A stretch of 64,000 bases of DNA from Rhodospirillales bacterium (GCA_016712375.1 JADJRE010000015.1:1-64000), one strand, 5' to 3'; shown: positions 1 to 11,501, counted from the stretch's first letter. Numbers and translations are program-made. Notes: a model not told the origin generated them from the letters alone.

Positions 1-1
1 A

Positions 2-771
2 AGCTTCGACGTCTACAGCCTGCGCATTCTGCTGCGCGACCTTGACATCAACGTCAACGACCACGACTGCCTGCGACTGTCCCGCAGCAAAAACGAGGAA
101 CTTACCTCCTACATGATGGCATTCACCCGGCCCCTGATCGTTAACATTTACGGGGATGCGGACGTGACAGTCCAGAATTTCGAAGACATTGTCGCGCTGT
201 TCCGCGCGCCGGACGTCCGCAAGGCACTCGACAAATGCGGGCCGTGGCGGAGAAGCTGGAGATCGAAGCTGAGGATATCCGAAAGTTCCTGGAGGACTAC
301 GGCGATATCTTTCTGTCGTTGTCATATTACCGTCAGTGCCTCGACCAAATCGAGCCGCACGTCTCGGGGTTTCTGGAGTGGCTCGAAGAGCTGCAGGGAA
401 GCTGGCCCGCACAGCGAGAACCGAACCTGCTCGTCGCCTGCCGGACGATACAGGAGACGATGAACGCGACGATGCTGGCTATCACCGGCCGGACCCGAGA
501 GCTTCGATCGCAGCACTAAGGGACCTGGGAACAAGTCTCGGCCGACCGGTTTCGCAAGGTAGAGACTCTCATCCGGAGCTACCACACGACGATCGGAGGG
601 ATCCTTTGCGCGCTAACAGTTAAGATGGAGGCCTGGGCCAAGACCTTCAAACACAAGCGGGCCGGGGGACCCGCGAAGCGAGCCGAGTTCATCATGACCG
701 GCATGCGTCAAGGGATGGAGAAAATTCAAAATATCGAGAATTCTGCACCGGCACTGGCGCAGCTTCGCTAG
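2..771 (+). pseudogene. Unknown protein, 5'-truncated and frame-disrupted
   Basis: The reading frame is already open at the window edge, so the 5' end is missing. The reading moves from frame 2 to frame 1 near 230-240, and again around 495-525, where an in-frame TAA at 517-519 can be bypassed by a short shift into another frame (reading RESFDRSTK). It then resumes and ends at TAG 769-771. The reconstructed protein is about 255 residues, acidic, mostly helical and without signal peptide or membrane segments. I do not recognise the family. Both breaks may be sequencing errors. Nothing in the neighbours suggests a role. Confidence 0.5.
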
Positions 772-811
772 CATTTGCCGCGGGATAGAGCCGCTCCGAC
801 TCTCCGCCCTG

Positions 812-1962
812 TTGACTCTTAGGCCCCTCGACCACGATGATCGTTCATCCGCCGAAAGTATAAGAAGGCGGGGAAAGAATCGGGAGAAGGTGAGTGCGCA
901 GGTACGACCGGGCGATGTGCCGTTGCGTGCGCAAGACGTGCGGCGAAGTGATTATTCCCTCAGGCCGCGGGCGGTGGAGGGGGTGATCCAACCCTATCTG
1001 CAATCTCATTGCCGTTTGGCTACGACCGACCTCGACGAGGCGCGCGAACATGTTGGTCGGATGTGGGAGCGGCACGAATCCCATATGTCGCACGGGCGAG
1101 CCTATTCTCTGAACTGGCACCAGGTAGATCTTCGGCGAACGAGCCTTACCTACATACACAGCGGCAGCTCACTGCATGTGAAAAGTGGGCCCGTTCGGGA
1201 CCGCCTCCGCTTTACAATGCCTGAAGCAGGAACGATTTATCATCGCACAAATGGGCGCGGGATTAAGTCAACAGCGACGCGCGGGGTAATCTATGCACCG
1301 CAGCAGGAACTCCAGCTTGATATCGAACCGTTCCGGTCGCTGCTGCTCACGATCGACGCAGACTTCGTGAAACAGGCGGCGCGGCTCCGATTCGGCAGAT
1401 CTCCCGACTTTGGATCTTGGACGACTGCGGTGTCGCTGGACCAGCCGCCCGCAGCCACTCTGCGTTCGCTGTGTCGCTGGCTGGGTCACGAACTTGATCG
1501 CCCCGGGACGCCGTTACAGTCGTCTCGACCAGTCATCGTCAATTTAGAGCGTTCGCTGCTCACGTTGTTTCTAGATTGTCTTACCACCGTGTCTCCCGCC
1601 ACGAGCGACGGTCCAGACGAATTCAACTTAGCTGGGCTTAGCCGCATTGAGAGTTGGCTGGACACCCACTTCTGCGAGCCGATCGGCGTTGAGGACATGG
1701 CGCTGGTCGCTGGTGTCGGCGTCCGTGCAGTGCAGAACATGTTCCGGCGCCATCGCGGCTGCACCCCCAGCCAGGCTATCATGCAGCGCCGTCTGAGCTA
1801 TGCTCGGCGGCGGTTAATCGATGCCGATCCTCGACAACTGTGACCGACGTGGCGTTCGATTGTGGCTTCTTCCATCTCAGTCGTTTCGCGGAACGTTACA
1901 GGCACACTTTCGGCGAGCCGCCGTCTAGCACGTTAGCAAATCGCCTCCGTGCCATCGCCTGA
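812..1962 (+). pseudogene. AraC-family transcriptional regulator (frameshifted near 1840)
   Basis: An N-terminal effector-binding region of the AraC_binding_2 type is followed by a C-terminal AraC/XylS helix-turn-helix. The first helix-turn-helix is seen in the run GVEDMALVAGVGVRAVQNMFRRH. The frame stops at 1841-1843, but reading on in the next frame from about 1840 gives VTDVAFDCGFFHLSRFAERYR, the hallmark second helix-turn-helix, ending at TGA 1960-1962. One base is therefore missing or the gene is truly broken. The start is uncertain: 812 gives a protein longer than usual, and GTG 891 next to a purine-rich run is an alternative. The regulated genes cannot be told from this window. Confidence 0.7.
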
Positions 1963-2334
1963 TCGCGTCCTGTTAGCCGAAAAACGAATTCTATGAAGCA
2001 TCGCCCCCTGGATAGCGCCCTTGAACAAGACATGCGACGCTCCAAATGCTGCGAGCGTGAGAGAGGGCTGCCGGGCCGCGCCAGTGGGGGGTGAGCGGCG
2101 CGGCCCGGCTCCCGACGAGGTTTATTTGGTCACCCCGTTGTGGGGGGAGATGGGGCGACCCCGTCGTCAGGCGCACCTCAAAGGTGGCGCAAGTTGAGCC
2201 GCGCGTACAGCAAAAAATTTCGCCTAATATTCATGAGCGGATGCAAGAGCCGCGCGCCGGCGCGACCTTGAGCCTGAACGAGAACAGGATGTCAGGAACT
2301 TTGCCTCTTCGTTGTTATAAGTCCCGGATGCCGA
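1963..2334. other. Intergenic, 370 bp, no gene seen
   Basis: No ORF here has recognisable composition or homology. The stretch contains the strong hairpin at 2065-2113 and G/C-rich runs. The hairpin is the only structured element I can support. Confidence 0.5.
2065..2113. repeat. Perfect 13-bp inverted repeat (GC-rich hairpin)
   Basis: The arms at 2070-2082 (GCCGGGCCGCGCC) and 2097-2109 are exact reverse complements around a 14-base loop. A further GGG/CCC pairing lies outside a small internal loop. No T-tract follows, so this is not a classical intrinsic terminator. It could be a REP-like element or an mRNA 3'-end structure. Confidence 0.6.
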
Positions 2335-2928
2335 TCATTCGGGCGCGGTCCGCAAGGCCCACATCTTGTAATCGATCGCTACCTGCCATGCTTCCATCTC
2401 GACCTTCTCGCTATCCAGGAGGTAGCGTTCGACGAATCCTTCTACTCCCCATCTTTCAAATTGATCAGCGTGCGCCAACTCATGCGCCCAGATTACTGGA
2501 TCAGCCGCGATGGCCTGACTTCGGAACACGATGACGTGATCAACCGCGATCGCTCGCATTCCGATCACGCGGAACACGAGTCCCGCCAGGCCAGCAGGCC
2601 AGCCGACATGATGTCGTACGCCATCGAGCATCGTCTGAGAGAAGTAACCCTCCAGCTGGGCGGCCATCTTGGGGGGCACCGGCTCTCCGCCAGGCGCGAG
2701 CGCATCGCGATTGTCCACGATCCAGGAGGCGACAACGGGCGCCGCAATCCGAATGAAGGTGTGCACCAGTTCATCGGCGACCCGGCGAGCAGCGTCGGCT
2801 GGGCGGACATCAGCGGAGAGGATGGCAGTCCCGAGCCCGGCGAGCATGAGCGCGGCGAAGCTGACGCGCCGCAGACGCGGCGGCAATGAGGACAGGCGGA
2901 ACATGCTGCGGATGTGGGATGCTCTCAT
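2335..2928 (-). CDS. Secreted HELxH-motif (DUF4157-like) metallopeptidase-like protein
   Basis: The protein has 197 residues with a basic N-terminus and a hydrophobic segment at about 22-40, suggesting Sec export. The central-to-C-terminal region carries WAHELAHADQFERWG followed by a glutamate-rich stretch (SEKVEMEA). This arrangement resembles the HExxH-like fold of DUF4157/eCIS-core domain proteins. One metal-binding position is HELAH rather than HExxH, so peptidase activity is unproven. It lies downstream of petC on the same strand but is separated from it by about 60 bp holding a short tandem repeat. The substrate is unknown. Confidence 0.6.
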   Translation of the reverse strand: MRASHIRSMFRLSSLPPRLRRVSFAALMLAGLGTAILSADVRPADAARRVADELVHTFIRIAAPVVASWIVDNRDALAPGGEPVPPKMAAQLEGYFSQTMLDGVRHHVGWPAGLAGLVFRVIGMRAIAVDHVIVFRSQAIAADPVIWAHELAHADQFERWGVEGFVERYLLDSEKVEMEAWQVAIDYKMWALRTAPE

Positions 2929-2943
2929 CCGTCCCGCTAATTA

Positions 2944-2978
2944 TCGCTGAGGATACTTGTTGTCGCTGAGGATACTTG
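2944..2978. repeat. Short tandem repeat, 19-bp unit, plus small stem
   Basis: The 16-base string TCGCTGAGGATACTTG occurs at 2944-2959 and again at 2963-2978. The second copy also forms a 7-bp inverted repeat with 2984-2990, which overlaps the petC stop codon. It may act at the 3' end of the petABC mRNA, but there is no T-tract. Confidence 0.5.
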
Positions 2979-2986
2979 GCAGGTCC

Positions 2987-3799
2987 TCAGACGGCGCGCC
3001 GCGGATGATGCAGATGGGCCCACACTTCCCGCTTGAGCGCAATGAACATAATTGTCAGCAGCGCGAGGAAAATCACCACCTTAAGCCCGAGTTTCTTGCG
3101 CAATTCCAGGTGAGGATCGGCGGTCCAGGTGAGGAAGGCGGTAACGTCCGTCGCCATCTGCTCGACGCTTGCCTCGGTGCCGTCCTCGAAAACAACCAGA
3201 TCCGGCGCCAGCGGCGGCGCCATGCCGGTCTGCTCGCCGTGTACGGCAGTGTTGAAATACATGCCACGCCGGAGTTCAAAGCCGGCAGGAGGCTTGGCGT
3301 AGCCGGTTAGAAAATCGAATAGAAACGCGCGTCCGCCCTTGCGTGCCTTGACGATCAGCGACAGGTCAGGCGGAAGCATCCCCTTGTTGGCGGCGCGCGC
3401 CGCCTCTTTGTTGGGATATGGAGGAACGATACGGTCGGCTGGTAGTGCAGGACGCTTGAACATCTTACCATTTTCGTCCGGACCGTCCTCCAGCTTCGAG
3501 GAGGCGGCAAGGGCCTTGATGTCTTCCGGGCCGAAGCCGATGCCAAGCGCGGTCAAGTTGCGATAGGCGACGTGCTGCAGCGAATGGCAACCGGCGCACG
3601 TCTCGCTGTAAACCTGGAATCCGCGGCGCAGCTGCGCTTGGTCCCAGCGGCCGAATGGGCCGACGAATGACCATCCTTCTGGGGGCAGGATGCTCGGTAT
3701 GTCGATGGGGACACCCTGTTCCGCCTGCGCGGCGGGGCAGAGGGCAAGTGCCCCAAGCATTGCCAAGACAGCGGCGGCTATGCGGCGCGCGCGTCGCAT
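2987..3799 (-). CDS. petC: Cytochrome c1 of the bc1 complex
   Basis: This 270-residue protein is the di-haem-chain partner subunit of ubiquinol:cytochrome c reductase, passing electrons from the Rieske centre to a soluble cytochrome c. It has an N-terminal signal peptide (about 1-24, cut after AQA). The haem motif CAGCH sits near residue 60. A long periplasmic domain follows, then a single C-terminal anchor (KVVIFLALLTIMFIALK). I chose ATG 3799 because it overlaps the petB stop (ATGA) and directly precedes the signal peptide; the open frame further upstream is antisense-free read-through inside petB. It is the last gene of petABC. Confidence 0.95.
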   Translation of the reverse strand: MRRARRIAAAVLAMLGALALCPAAQAEQGVPIDIPSILPPEGWSFVGPFGRWDQAQLRRGFQVYSETCAGCHSLQHVAYRNLTALGIGFGPEDIKALAASSKLEDGPDENGKMFKRPALPADRIVPPYPNKEAARAANKGMLPPDLSLIVKARKGGRAFLFDFLTGYAKPPAGFELRRGMYFNTAVHGEQTGMAPPLAPDLVVFEDGTEASVEQMATDVTAFLTWTADPHLELRKKLGLKVVIFLALLTIMFIALKREVWAHLHHPRRAV

Positions 3800-5076
3800 C
3801 AGCGGGCCTCCCGGGCCATCACGAGCTGCCCCCCCGCGAATATTTCGGCCTTCGGCAGAACCGGCTTGCTGATGCTGTGCGGTAATGGTCGCGGTTTCTC
3901 GATCAGCCCGATGATTGGCACCAATATCAGGAAGTGCGCGAAATACCACGCTGTGGCAATCCGGCTTACGGTCAGAAAGATGCCCTCCGGCAGCTGTAGG
4001 CCACACCAGCCAAGGACCACGCAGTCGATCACCAGCAGCCAAAAGAAAACCCGGTAGATCGGGCGGAAGCGGGCACTGCGCACCTTCGAGGTATCCAGCC
4101 ACGGCAGGAAGAGCCAGATCAACGGTGCACCGAACATCGCGATGACGCCGGCGAGCTTTGCCGGAATGAACCAGATGTCGGGAACCGCCCGCAGGATCGC
4201 GTAGTAGGGAAGGAAGTACCACTCCGGGACAATGTGCTCCGGCGTCATCAGCGGGTCGGCGGGGATGAAGTTGTCGGGCTCGCTGAAGAAGTCAGGTGCG
4301 AAGAACACCAGGAGAACAAAAATCGTCGCGAAAAAACCAAGGCCAACCAAATCCTTCACTGTGTAGTAAGGATGAAATGGAATCGAATCGCGAGGATCTT
4401 TCAGATCGACACCCAGAGGATTGTTGGAATGGGTAGTGTGTAAGGCGATCAAATGCATCGCAACCATGGCAAAGATCAGGAACGGCATCAAGTAGTGAAG
4501 GGCGTAGAAACGGTTCAGTGTGGGGTTGTCGACAGAATAACCGCCCCATAGCCAAGTGGTTATACCTTCGCCGATCAGCGGGATGGCGCTGAACAGGTTC
4601 GTGATAACGGTGGCCGCCCAGAAACTCATCTGCCCCCAGACCAGCACGTAGCCCATGAAGGATGCCGACATCATCAACATGAAGATAATAACGCCAGTCG
4701 CCCAGGTTATCTCCCGCGGGCTCTTGTACGATCCGTAGTAAAATCCACGAAAGATGTGGATATAGACGACCATAAAGAACAGAGACGCCCCCGTTTGGTG
4801 AATATAGCGCATCAACCATCCCCAGTTGACGTCGCGCATAATTCTCTCGACGCTGTCGAATGCGTTTGCGGTATTTGCCTCGTATTGCATGGCGAGGAAT
4901 ATGCCACTGAACATCATCACCACCAGGGTGATGCCGGCCAAGGAACCAAAGGTCCACCAGTAGTTCAGGTTGCGCGGCATTGGGTAGTCGTAAAGCTGGT
5001 GCTGCGCCGCGGTGAAAAGCGGGAAGCGCTCATCCAGCCAGCGAACAACCGGGTTCTGCCAACGCGGCTCAGGCAT
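3799..5076 (-). CDS. petB: Cytochrome b of the bc1 complex
   Basis: The protein has 425 residues and is the two-haem integral membrane subunit with the Qo and Qi quinone sites. It shows about eight membrane segments, the paired haem-ligand histidines in helices B and D (for example HQTGASLFFMVVYIH and MHLIALHTTHSNNPLG), and the Qo-site PEWY motif in HIVPEWYFLPYY. The start at 5076 is preceded by a strong GAGGAGGT ribosome site. An upstream in-frame ATG is rejected because it lies inside petA. The gene overlaps petC by 4 bp and follows petA by 10 bp. Confidence 0.96.
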   Translation of the reverse strand: MPEPRWQNPVVRWLDERFPLFTAAQHQLYDYPMPRNLNYWWTFGSLAGITLVVMMFSGIFLAMQYEANTANAFDSVERIMRDVNWGWLMRYIHQTGASLFFMVVYIHIFRGFYYGSYKSPREITWATGVIIFMLMMSASFMGYVLVWGQMSFWAATVITNLFSAIPLIGEGITTWLWGGYSVDNPTLNRFYALHYLMPFLIFAMVAMHLIALHTTHSNNPLGVDLKDPRDSIPFHPYYTVKDLVGLGFFATIFVLLVFFAPDFFSEPDNFIPADPLMTPEHIVPEWYFLPYYAILRAVPDIWFIPAKLAGVIAMFGAPLIWLFLPWLDTSKVRSARFRPIYRVFFWLLVIDCVVLGWCGLQLPEGIFLTVSRIATAWYFAHFLILVPIIGLIEKPRPLPHSISKPVLPKAEIFAGGQLVMAREAR

Positions 5077-5086
5077 GACTACCTCC

Positions 5087-5734
5087 TCAGCCGATGCGGA
5101 TGGTCTTGTCGTCGAGGAAGACATAGTCGGGCACACTCAGGTTGGTGGGCGCCGGGCCTTTGCGAATGCGTCCCGAAGTGTCGAAATGTGAGCCGTGGCA
5201 GGCACAGAACCATCCGCCGTATTCGCCTTTCGGATAAGTGGGCCGCTGGCCACGCGGTACGCAGCCCAAGTGGTTGCAGATCCCGATCGTCACCAGCCAC
5301 TCCGGGCGTTGCACTCGAGCCGCGTCCGGCTGCGGATCTGGCATCGCGGCGTTATCAGCGCTTACAGCGGCTTCAATGTCTTCAGCCGTACGGTGGCGGA
5401 CGAACACCGGTTTGCCGCGCCAAACGACCGTAACGCTGTCGCCCGCCGCGATTTTGGACAGATCAACCTCGGTCGAGGCCGCCGCCTGCACGTCGGCCGC
5501 GGGGTTCATGCTCTGCACGAACGGCCAGACGAAAAAGTTGAGGCCGGCAAAAGCGGCGGCGATTGACGAAATGTAGAGGAACTGGCGGCGTCCGTAGCCC
5601 TCAGAGGAAGGCCCCAGATCTGCCATGTAGCGCGTGTCCAGGATCTCCTGGATGCGCGCGGCTTCCTTTGCCTCGCCGGCCGAAAAAGCTCGCGGCGACG
5701 GAGCACCGTCGGCCGATCCATGCGAAGAGGTCAA
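5087..5734 (-). CDS. petA: Rieske iron-sulfur subunit of the bc1 complex
   Basis: This 215-residue protein carries the high-potential [2Fe-2S] cluster that takes the first electron from ubiquinol. The N-terminal GRRQFLY plus hydrophobic stretch (about 48-70) is the usual twin-arginine signal-anchor of Rieske proteins. Cluster ligands are seen in CNHLGC and CACHGSH, followed by the conserved GPAP loop. The order petA-petB-petC is the standard one. The bc1 complex could receive electrons from quinol and feed the periplasmic cytochromes used by the neighbouring alcohol-oxidation island. Confidence 0.96.
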   Translation of the reverse strand: MTSSHGSADGAPSPRAFSAGEAKEAARIQEILDTRYMADLGPSSEGYGRRQFLYISSIAAAFAGLNFFVWPFVQSMNPAADVQAAASTEVDLSKIAAGDSVTVVWRGKPVFVRHRTAEDIEAAVSADNAAMPDPQPDAARVQRPEWLVTIGICNHLGCVPRGQRPTYPKGEYGGWFCACHGSHFDTSGRIRKGPAPTNLSVPDYVFLDDKTIRIG

Positions 5735-6182
5735 ACGCGGTCTCCCATTGACGTTGCTTCGATTGCGTCGGCGACGCTGTTCTCCAGCTTTACGAAACCG
5801 GCGCCAATCAACTTCATTCGTTTTGCGCTGAGGCTATGAGCCGTCGGCGAGCGATGCAATTGCAAGAAGGTCGGATGAACAGCAGGTGAACATTCCGTGG
5901 CCAGAGCCGCTGCAGTTGCGCCAGCCTTTGCAAAGCGGGATGGAACGACTTGTTCCCCTTGTGTTCATGCGACCTTGTATTAATTGCCGACAAGCAAGCT
6001 GCCTGGCTAGCTTTCGCGAAACAATAACGGCCACAGACAGGGCGCTTGAAGACATCGGGAAGCACAGTTTGCCGGAACTATCGGAACGAGAACTTAACAC
6101 CTCAGAACAGCCGGCGTGTTGGACAAAACGCGTCGGGTCCGCGTGCTTCTTCGGGGGCGTCACCGGCGTTGGGAGTTTGAAC
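5735..6182. other. Divergent intergenic region petA / PedF-type cytochrome
   Basis: About 450 bp separate the leftward petA from the rightward cytochrome gene. Both promoters must lie here, but I cannot pick out convincing -35/-10 elements. No coding sequence is supported; the ORFs that cross this region extend into the G/C-only block and are spurious. Confidence 0.5.
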
Positions 6183-7855
<1,673 letters not shown>

Positions 7856-7920
7856 TCCGGCGCATCTGTCGCGGCGATGGGCTGCGGCGGTGGCGAGCGG
7901 AACTTCGGGGAGGAAGACAT

Positions 7921-9704
7921 ATGAGAGTAAGGCTCTTTGCCGCGCTGACAGCGGGCTGCGTCTCGGCAGTCGCCGCCGGTGGACAAGTGGCAGCCGGGGT
8001 GACCGACGAGGACATCATCAACGGCGCGAAAAATTCCAAACAGGTGGTGACGTACGGCGTTGGTCCCCAAAACCAGCGATATAGTCCACTCGACAAGGTG
8101 ACGCCGGAGAACGCCAAGAATCTGGTGCCGGCCTGGGCGTTCTTTGGAGGAGAGAAGCAACGCGGCCAGGAGGCACAGGCGCTGGTCTATGATGGCATCA
8201 TCTATGTCACCGGCTCCTACTCGCGCCTCTTTGCGATCGACGCCAAGAGCGGGAACGAGCTGTGGCAGTACGACGCGCGGCTGCCCGAAGGCATCTTGCC
8301 GTGCTGCGATGTGATTAACCGCGGCGCCGCGCTGTATGGCGATATGGTCTATTTCGGCACCCTGGACGCCAAGGTCGTCGCGCTCGACCGCAAGACCGGA
8401 AAGGTCGTCCTGGAGCAAGAAGATCGACGACTACCAGGACGGCTACACGACCACCGCCGGGCGCCTATCATCGTCAGGCAAGGTTATCGGCAATGCCGGT
8501 GGCGAGTTCGGGGTGGTAGGACGGGTGCGGGCGCTTGATGCCAAGACCGGCGAAATTGTGGGAAAGGCCGACGATCGAAGGCCATATGGGCACGCTCAAC
8601 GGCAAGGATCGACGATGACCGGCAGCAAGCCGGGGGCAACTTGGCCGGGCGACATGTGGAAGACAGGCGGCGGCGCGCCTTGGAACGGTGTTACCTACGA
8701 TCCTGATGTCGACTTGATTTACACCGGTACCGGGAACCCGTCGCCCTGAACTCCTACATGCGGCCCGGCGACAACCTGTACTCCGCTTCAAAGTTGGCGC
8801 TGAAAACCTGACCTCGGCGAGATTGCCTGGGCCTTCCAGACGACCCCGGGGATGGCTGGGACTTCGACAGCATGACGGAATTCGTTCCGTTCGACTTTCA
8901 GCAGGGCGGCAAGACTGTGAAGGCCGGCGCATCGGCAGACAAGAACGGCTTCTTCTACGTGCTCGATCGCGCTAACGGCAAGATGATCAAGGGCTTCCCG
9001 TTCGTTGAGAAGATCACTTGGGCAAAGGGCCTGGCGCCAGACGGCAAGCCGCAATACGACCCAGCCAACCGGTCGCCGGACCCCAATGCCGCCACCGGCA
9101 GCAGCACCGTCGCCACGCCGGCCGCCGCCACATCGTCCCCCGCGGACGGACATAAGGCGGTATTCGTCGTGCCATCGTTCCTCGGTGGCAAGAACTGGAA
9201 CCCGATGGCCTACAGCCCCGACACCGGCCTGTTCTATGTGGCGGCGAACGAGTGGGGCATGGACATCTGGAACGAGCCTATCGCCTACAAGAAGGGCGCG
9301 GCATATCTCGGTGCCGGCTTCACCATCAAGCCGGTATTCGACGACCACATCGGAGCGTTGAAGGCGATCGACCCGAAGACCGGCGAAATCAAGTGGACGC
9401 AAAAGAACCGGGCGCCGCTGTGGGGAGGAGTATTAACTACCAAAGGCGGCCTGGTGTTTACGGGCACTCCGGAAGGCTACCTCAAGGCCTTTGACGCCAA
9501 GACAGGCGCCGAAGTCTGGAAGTTCCAGACCGTTCCGGCGTGATCGGCTCCCCGATCACCTGGGAGCAAGACGGCGAGCAATACGTCGGCGTTGTCTCCG
9601 GCTGGGGCGGCGCGGTCCCGCTGTGGGGTGGCGAGGTCGCCAAGTTCATCAAAGATCTTAACCAGGGCGGAAGCTTCTGGGTGTTCAGGCTGCCCAAGGC
9701 CTGA
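7921..9704 (+). pseudogene. PQQ-dependent alcohol dehydrogenase (several frameshifts)
   Basis: This periplasmic quinoprotein oxidises methanol, ethanol or similar alcohols to aldehydes. It has a signal peptide (1-25, to VAAG) and eight-bladed propeller motifs (AIDAKSGNELWQYDARL, ALDAKTGE, AIDPKTGEIKW, AFDAKTGAEVWKFQ). The adjacent-cysteine disulfide lies in LPCCDVINRG and the C-terminus is WGGAVPLWGGEVAKF. The active-site run GWDFDSMTEF (about 8854-8880) has Asp-x-Asp, the spacing found in lanthanide-dependent XoxF/ExaF/PedH enzymes; calcium MxaF has Asp-x-Ala. Frame changes near 8415, 8570, 8750-8850 and 9540 split the gene. Intact it would be about 595 residues, normal for the family. A GGGAGGAAG ribosome site precedes ATG 7921. 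Confidence 0.9.
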
Positions 9705-9785
9705 TCCTGGTTCTGGCGGTGGGAGCCAAGAGGCCGGCCTCCCATCGCCCTTCTGTCAAAACTCAATCGGATCATGGAGGGGCGG

Positions 9786-10163
9786 ATGCCAAGAACGGTT
9801 GTTCTGGGTTTGGGCCTGCTGACCGCGGTGGCGTTCGTGCCGCAAGTTAGGGGAGCCGATATCGCGCTGGGCGAACAGGTATTCAAGAAATGCGAGCGCT
9901 GCCACACTGTTGACGCGGGCGGCGCGCAGGCGGAAGGCCCGAACTTGCACGGCATTTTCGGACGAAAGGCCGGAACAGCTCCCGGTTGGCAGTTCTCGGA
10001 TGCAATGAAGGCGTCGAACGTCGTCTGGAATCGGCAGAATATGGACGAGTATCTGGCCAAGCCAAAGGAGTTCATGCCGGACGGCACGATGAACTTCCCC
10101 GGGCTGCGCAAACCGGAAGAGCGGCAAGCGGTAATCGACTACCTGGAGCAGGCGACGAAGTAG
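9786..10163 (+). CDS. Class I c-type cytochrome, periplasmic
   Basis: The protein has 125 residues with a cleavable signal peptide (about 1-22, to VRGA). The haem motif CERCH follows early in the mature protein, then GPNLHGIFGRKAGTAPG. A likely Met axial ligand lies in FMPDGTMNFPGL. It resembles mitochondrial-type cytochrome c/c2. The position directly after the alcohol dehydrogenase suggests it carries electrons onward from the dehydrogenase or PedF towards an oxidase. ATG 9786 is chosen over ATG 9774 because GGAGGGG lies just before it and because the signal peptide starts there. Confidence 0.92.
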   Translation: MPRTVVLGLGLLTAVAFVPQVRGADIALGEQVFKKCERCHTVDAGGAQAEGPNLHGIFGRKAGTAPGWQFSDAMKASNVVWNRQNMDEYLAKPKEFMPDGTMNFPGLRKPEERQAVIDYLEQATK

Positions 10164-10174
10164 TGGTGGCAGCG

Positions 10175-10687
10175 ATGGATCTCGATGCCTTGCGCGCCGT
10201 GCAGGCGCCGCTGAAGGAACGGTATCGGCACGAGCCCGAAGCCGCGGTGGTGACGCTTCGGGCCTCCGGCGACCTGAGCGGTGAGGGCATCGCCTGTTCG
10301 GTCGAGACGGGCAGGGCGCTGGTTGAGGCGGGTCTGCATCCGGCCAGCGGCGGCGACGGCAGCCTCGCCTGCTCGGGCGACATGCTGCTCCAGGCGTTGG
10401 TGGCGTGCGCCGGCGTCACCCTGCGGGCGGTCGCCACCGCTCTCGAGTTTCGGTTGAACGGCGGCACGGTGACTGCCGAAGGCGACCTCGACTTCCGCGG
10501 TACCCTCGGCGTCGATAAGGCTGCTTCGGTGGGATTCCGCGAAGTTCGTCTGCGCTTCCATCTGGACACCGACGAGCCGGAGGAGCGGGTCGCCACGCTC
10601 ACCCGGCTCACCGAGCGCTACTGCGTCGTCCTGCAGACGCTGCGGACACCGCCCGCGCTCGCCGTCGACGCCACCCGGGTGGATTGA
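10175..10687 (+). CDS. OsmC-family protein
   Basis: The 170-residue cytoplasmic protein fits the OsmC/Ohr fold. The two family cysteines appear in GIACSVETGRALVEAG and LVACAGVTLRAVATAL. OsmC-like proteins are usually thiol-dependent peroxidases that reduce organic hydroperoxides. The specific substrate is unknown. The gene follows the cytochrome by a few bases, or overlaps it if GTG 10163 is the start, so the two are probably co-transcribed. It may protect against by-products of alcohol oxidation, but that is inference from position only. It ends facing the ABC permease with 4 bp between them. Confidence 0.75.
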   Translation: MDLDALRAVQAPLKERYRHEPEAAVVTLRASGDLSGEGIACSVETGRALVEAGLHPASGGDGSLACSGDMLLQALVACAGVTLRAVATALEFRLNGGTVTAEGDLDFRGTLGVDKAASVGFREVRLRFHLDTDEPEERVATLTRLTERYCVVLQTLRTPPALAVDATRVD

Positions 10688-10691
10688 CACG

Positions 10692-11501
10692 TCAATCGCC
10701 GGCGCCGGTGCGGCGCGGTGTCATGCCCTTCGCCGGACTGTAGCCGCGGATGGCGAGGCCGAGCGCGATCGTCAGCGTAAGCAGGGTCCAGCCGAGCGCT
10801 TGCGGCTCCAGCCGCCCATACAGCGCGAAGCGGATCAGCTCGACCGCCTGGGTGAACGGGTTGACCGCGCAGATTTGATAGAGGAGCAGACTGGATTCCT
10901 GCATCTTCCATAAGGGATACAGAGCCGATGACAGGAAGAACATTGGAAAAATAACGAAGTTCATGATCCCAGCAAAGTTCTCCAGCTGGGGAACCGTGGT
11001 CGACAGCAGCAGGCCGATTGCGCCCAGTGCCAGGCCGGTGACGATCAACGCCGGCAGCACGGTGAGGTAGCCCCAGGCCGGTTGGGCTATGCCGAACGCC
11101 AGCGCAATCAGCAGGAACAGGTAGACCTGGACGATCGACACCAGCGTCGCCGCCAGCAGCCGGCAGCAGAGCAAGTACCAGCGCGGCAGCGGCGAAACCA
11201 GCAGCATCCGCATGCTGCCCATCTCCCGGTCGTAGATCATCGACAGCGAACTCTGCATCCCGTGGAACAACTGGATCATGCCAATCAGGCCGGGGATGAT
11301 GTAGACCTCGTAGGTGACGTAGGTCTCGTAAGGCGGCGTGATCGACACCCCCAGCGCCATCCGGAAGCCCGCCGCAAATACCAGCAGCCACAGCAGCGGC
11401 CGCACCAGCGCCGCCGCGAACCGCTCGCGTTGCTGCACGAAGCGTAGCACCTCGCGGGCGACGATTGCACGGAGCGCGAGCAGCCAGGCGGCCGCAGTCA
11501 T
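10692..11501 (-). CDS. ABC-2 type permease of the PQQ alcohol dehydrogenase system
   Basis: The 269-residue membrane protein has about six hydrophobic segments and the ABC-2 membrane domain seen in exporters (for example SMIYDREMGSMRMLLVSPLPRWYLL). This corresponds to the PedC-type permease repeatedly found with PQQ-dependent alcohol dehydrogenases (established by family context). The gene overlaps the ATPase stop by 4 bp (ATGA), and the ATPase overlaps the propeller in the same way, so a coupled operon runs from 14506 to 10692. The transported molecule is unknown. Confidence 0.88.
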   Translation of the reverse strand: MTAAAWLLALRAIVAREVLRFVQQRERFAAALVRPLLWLLVFAAGFRMALGVSITPPYETYVTYEVYIIPGLIGMIQLFHGMQSSLSMIYDREMGSMRMLLVSPLPRWYLLCCRLLAATLVSIVQVYLFLLIALAFGIAQPAWGYLTVLPALIVTGLALGAIGLLLSTTVPQLENFAGIMNFVIFPMFFLSSALYPLWKMQESSLLLYQICAVNPFTQAVELIRFALYGRLEPQALGWTLLTLTIALGLAIRGYSPAKGMTPRRTGAGD

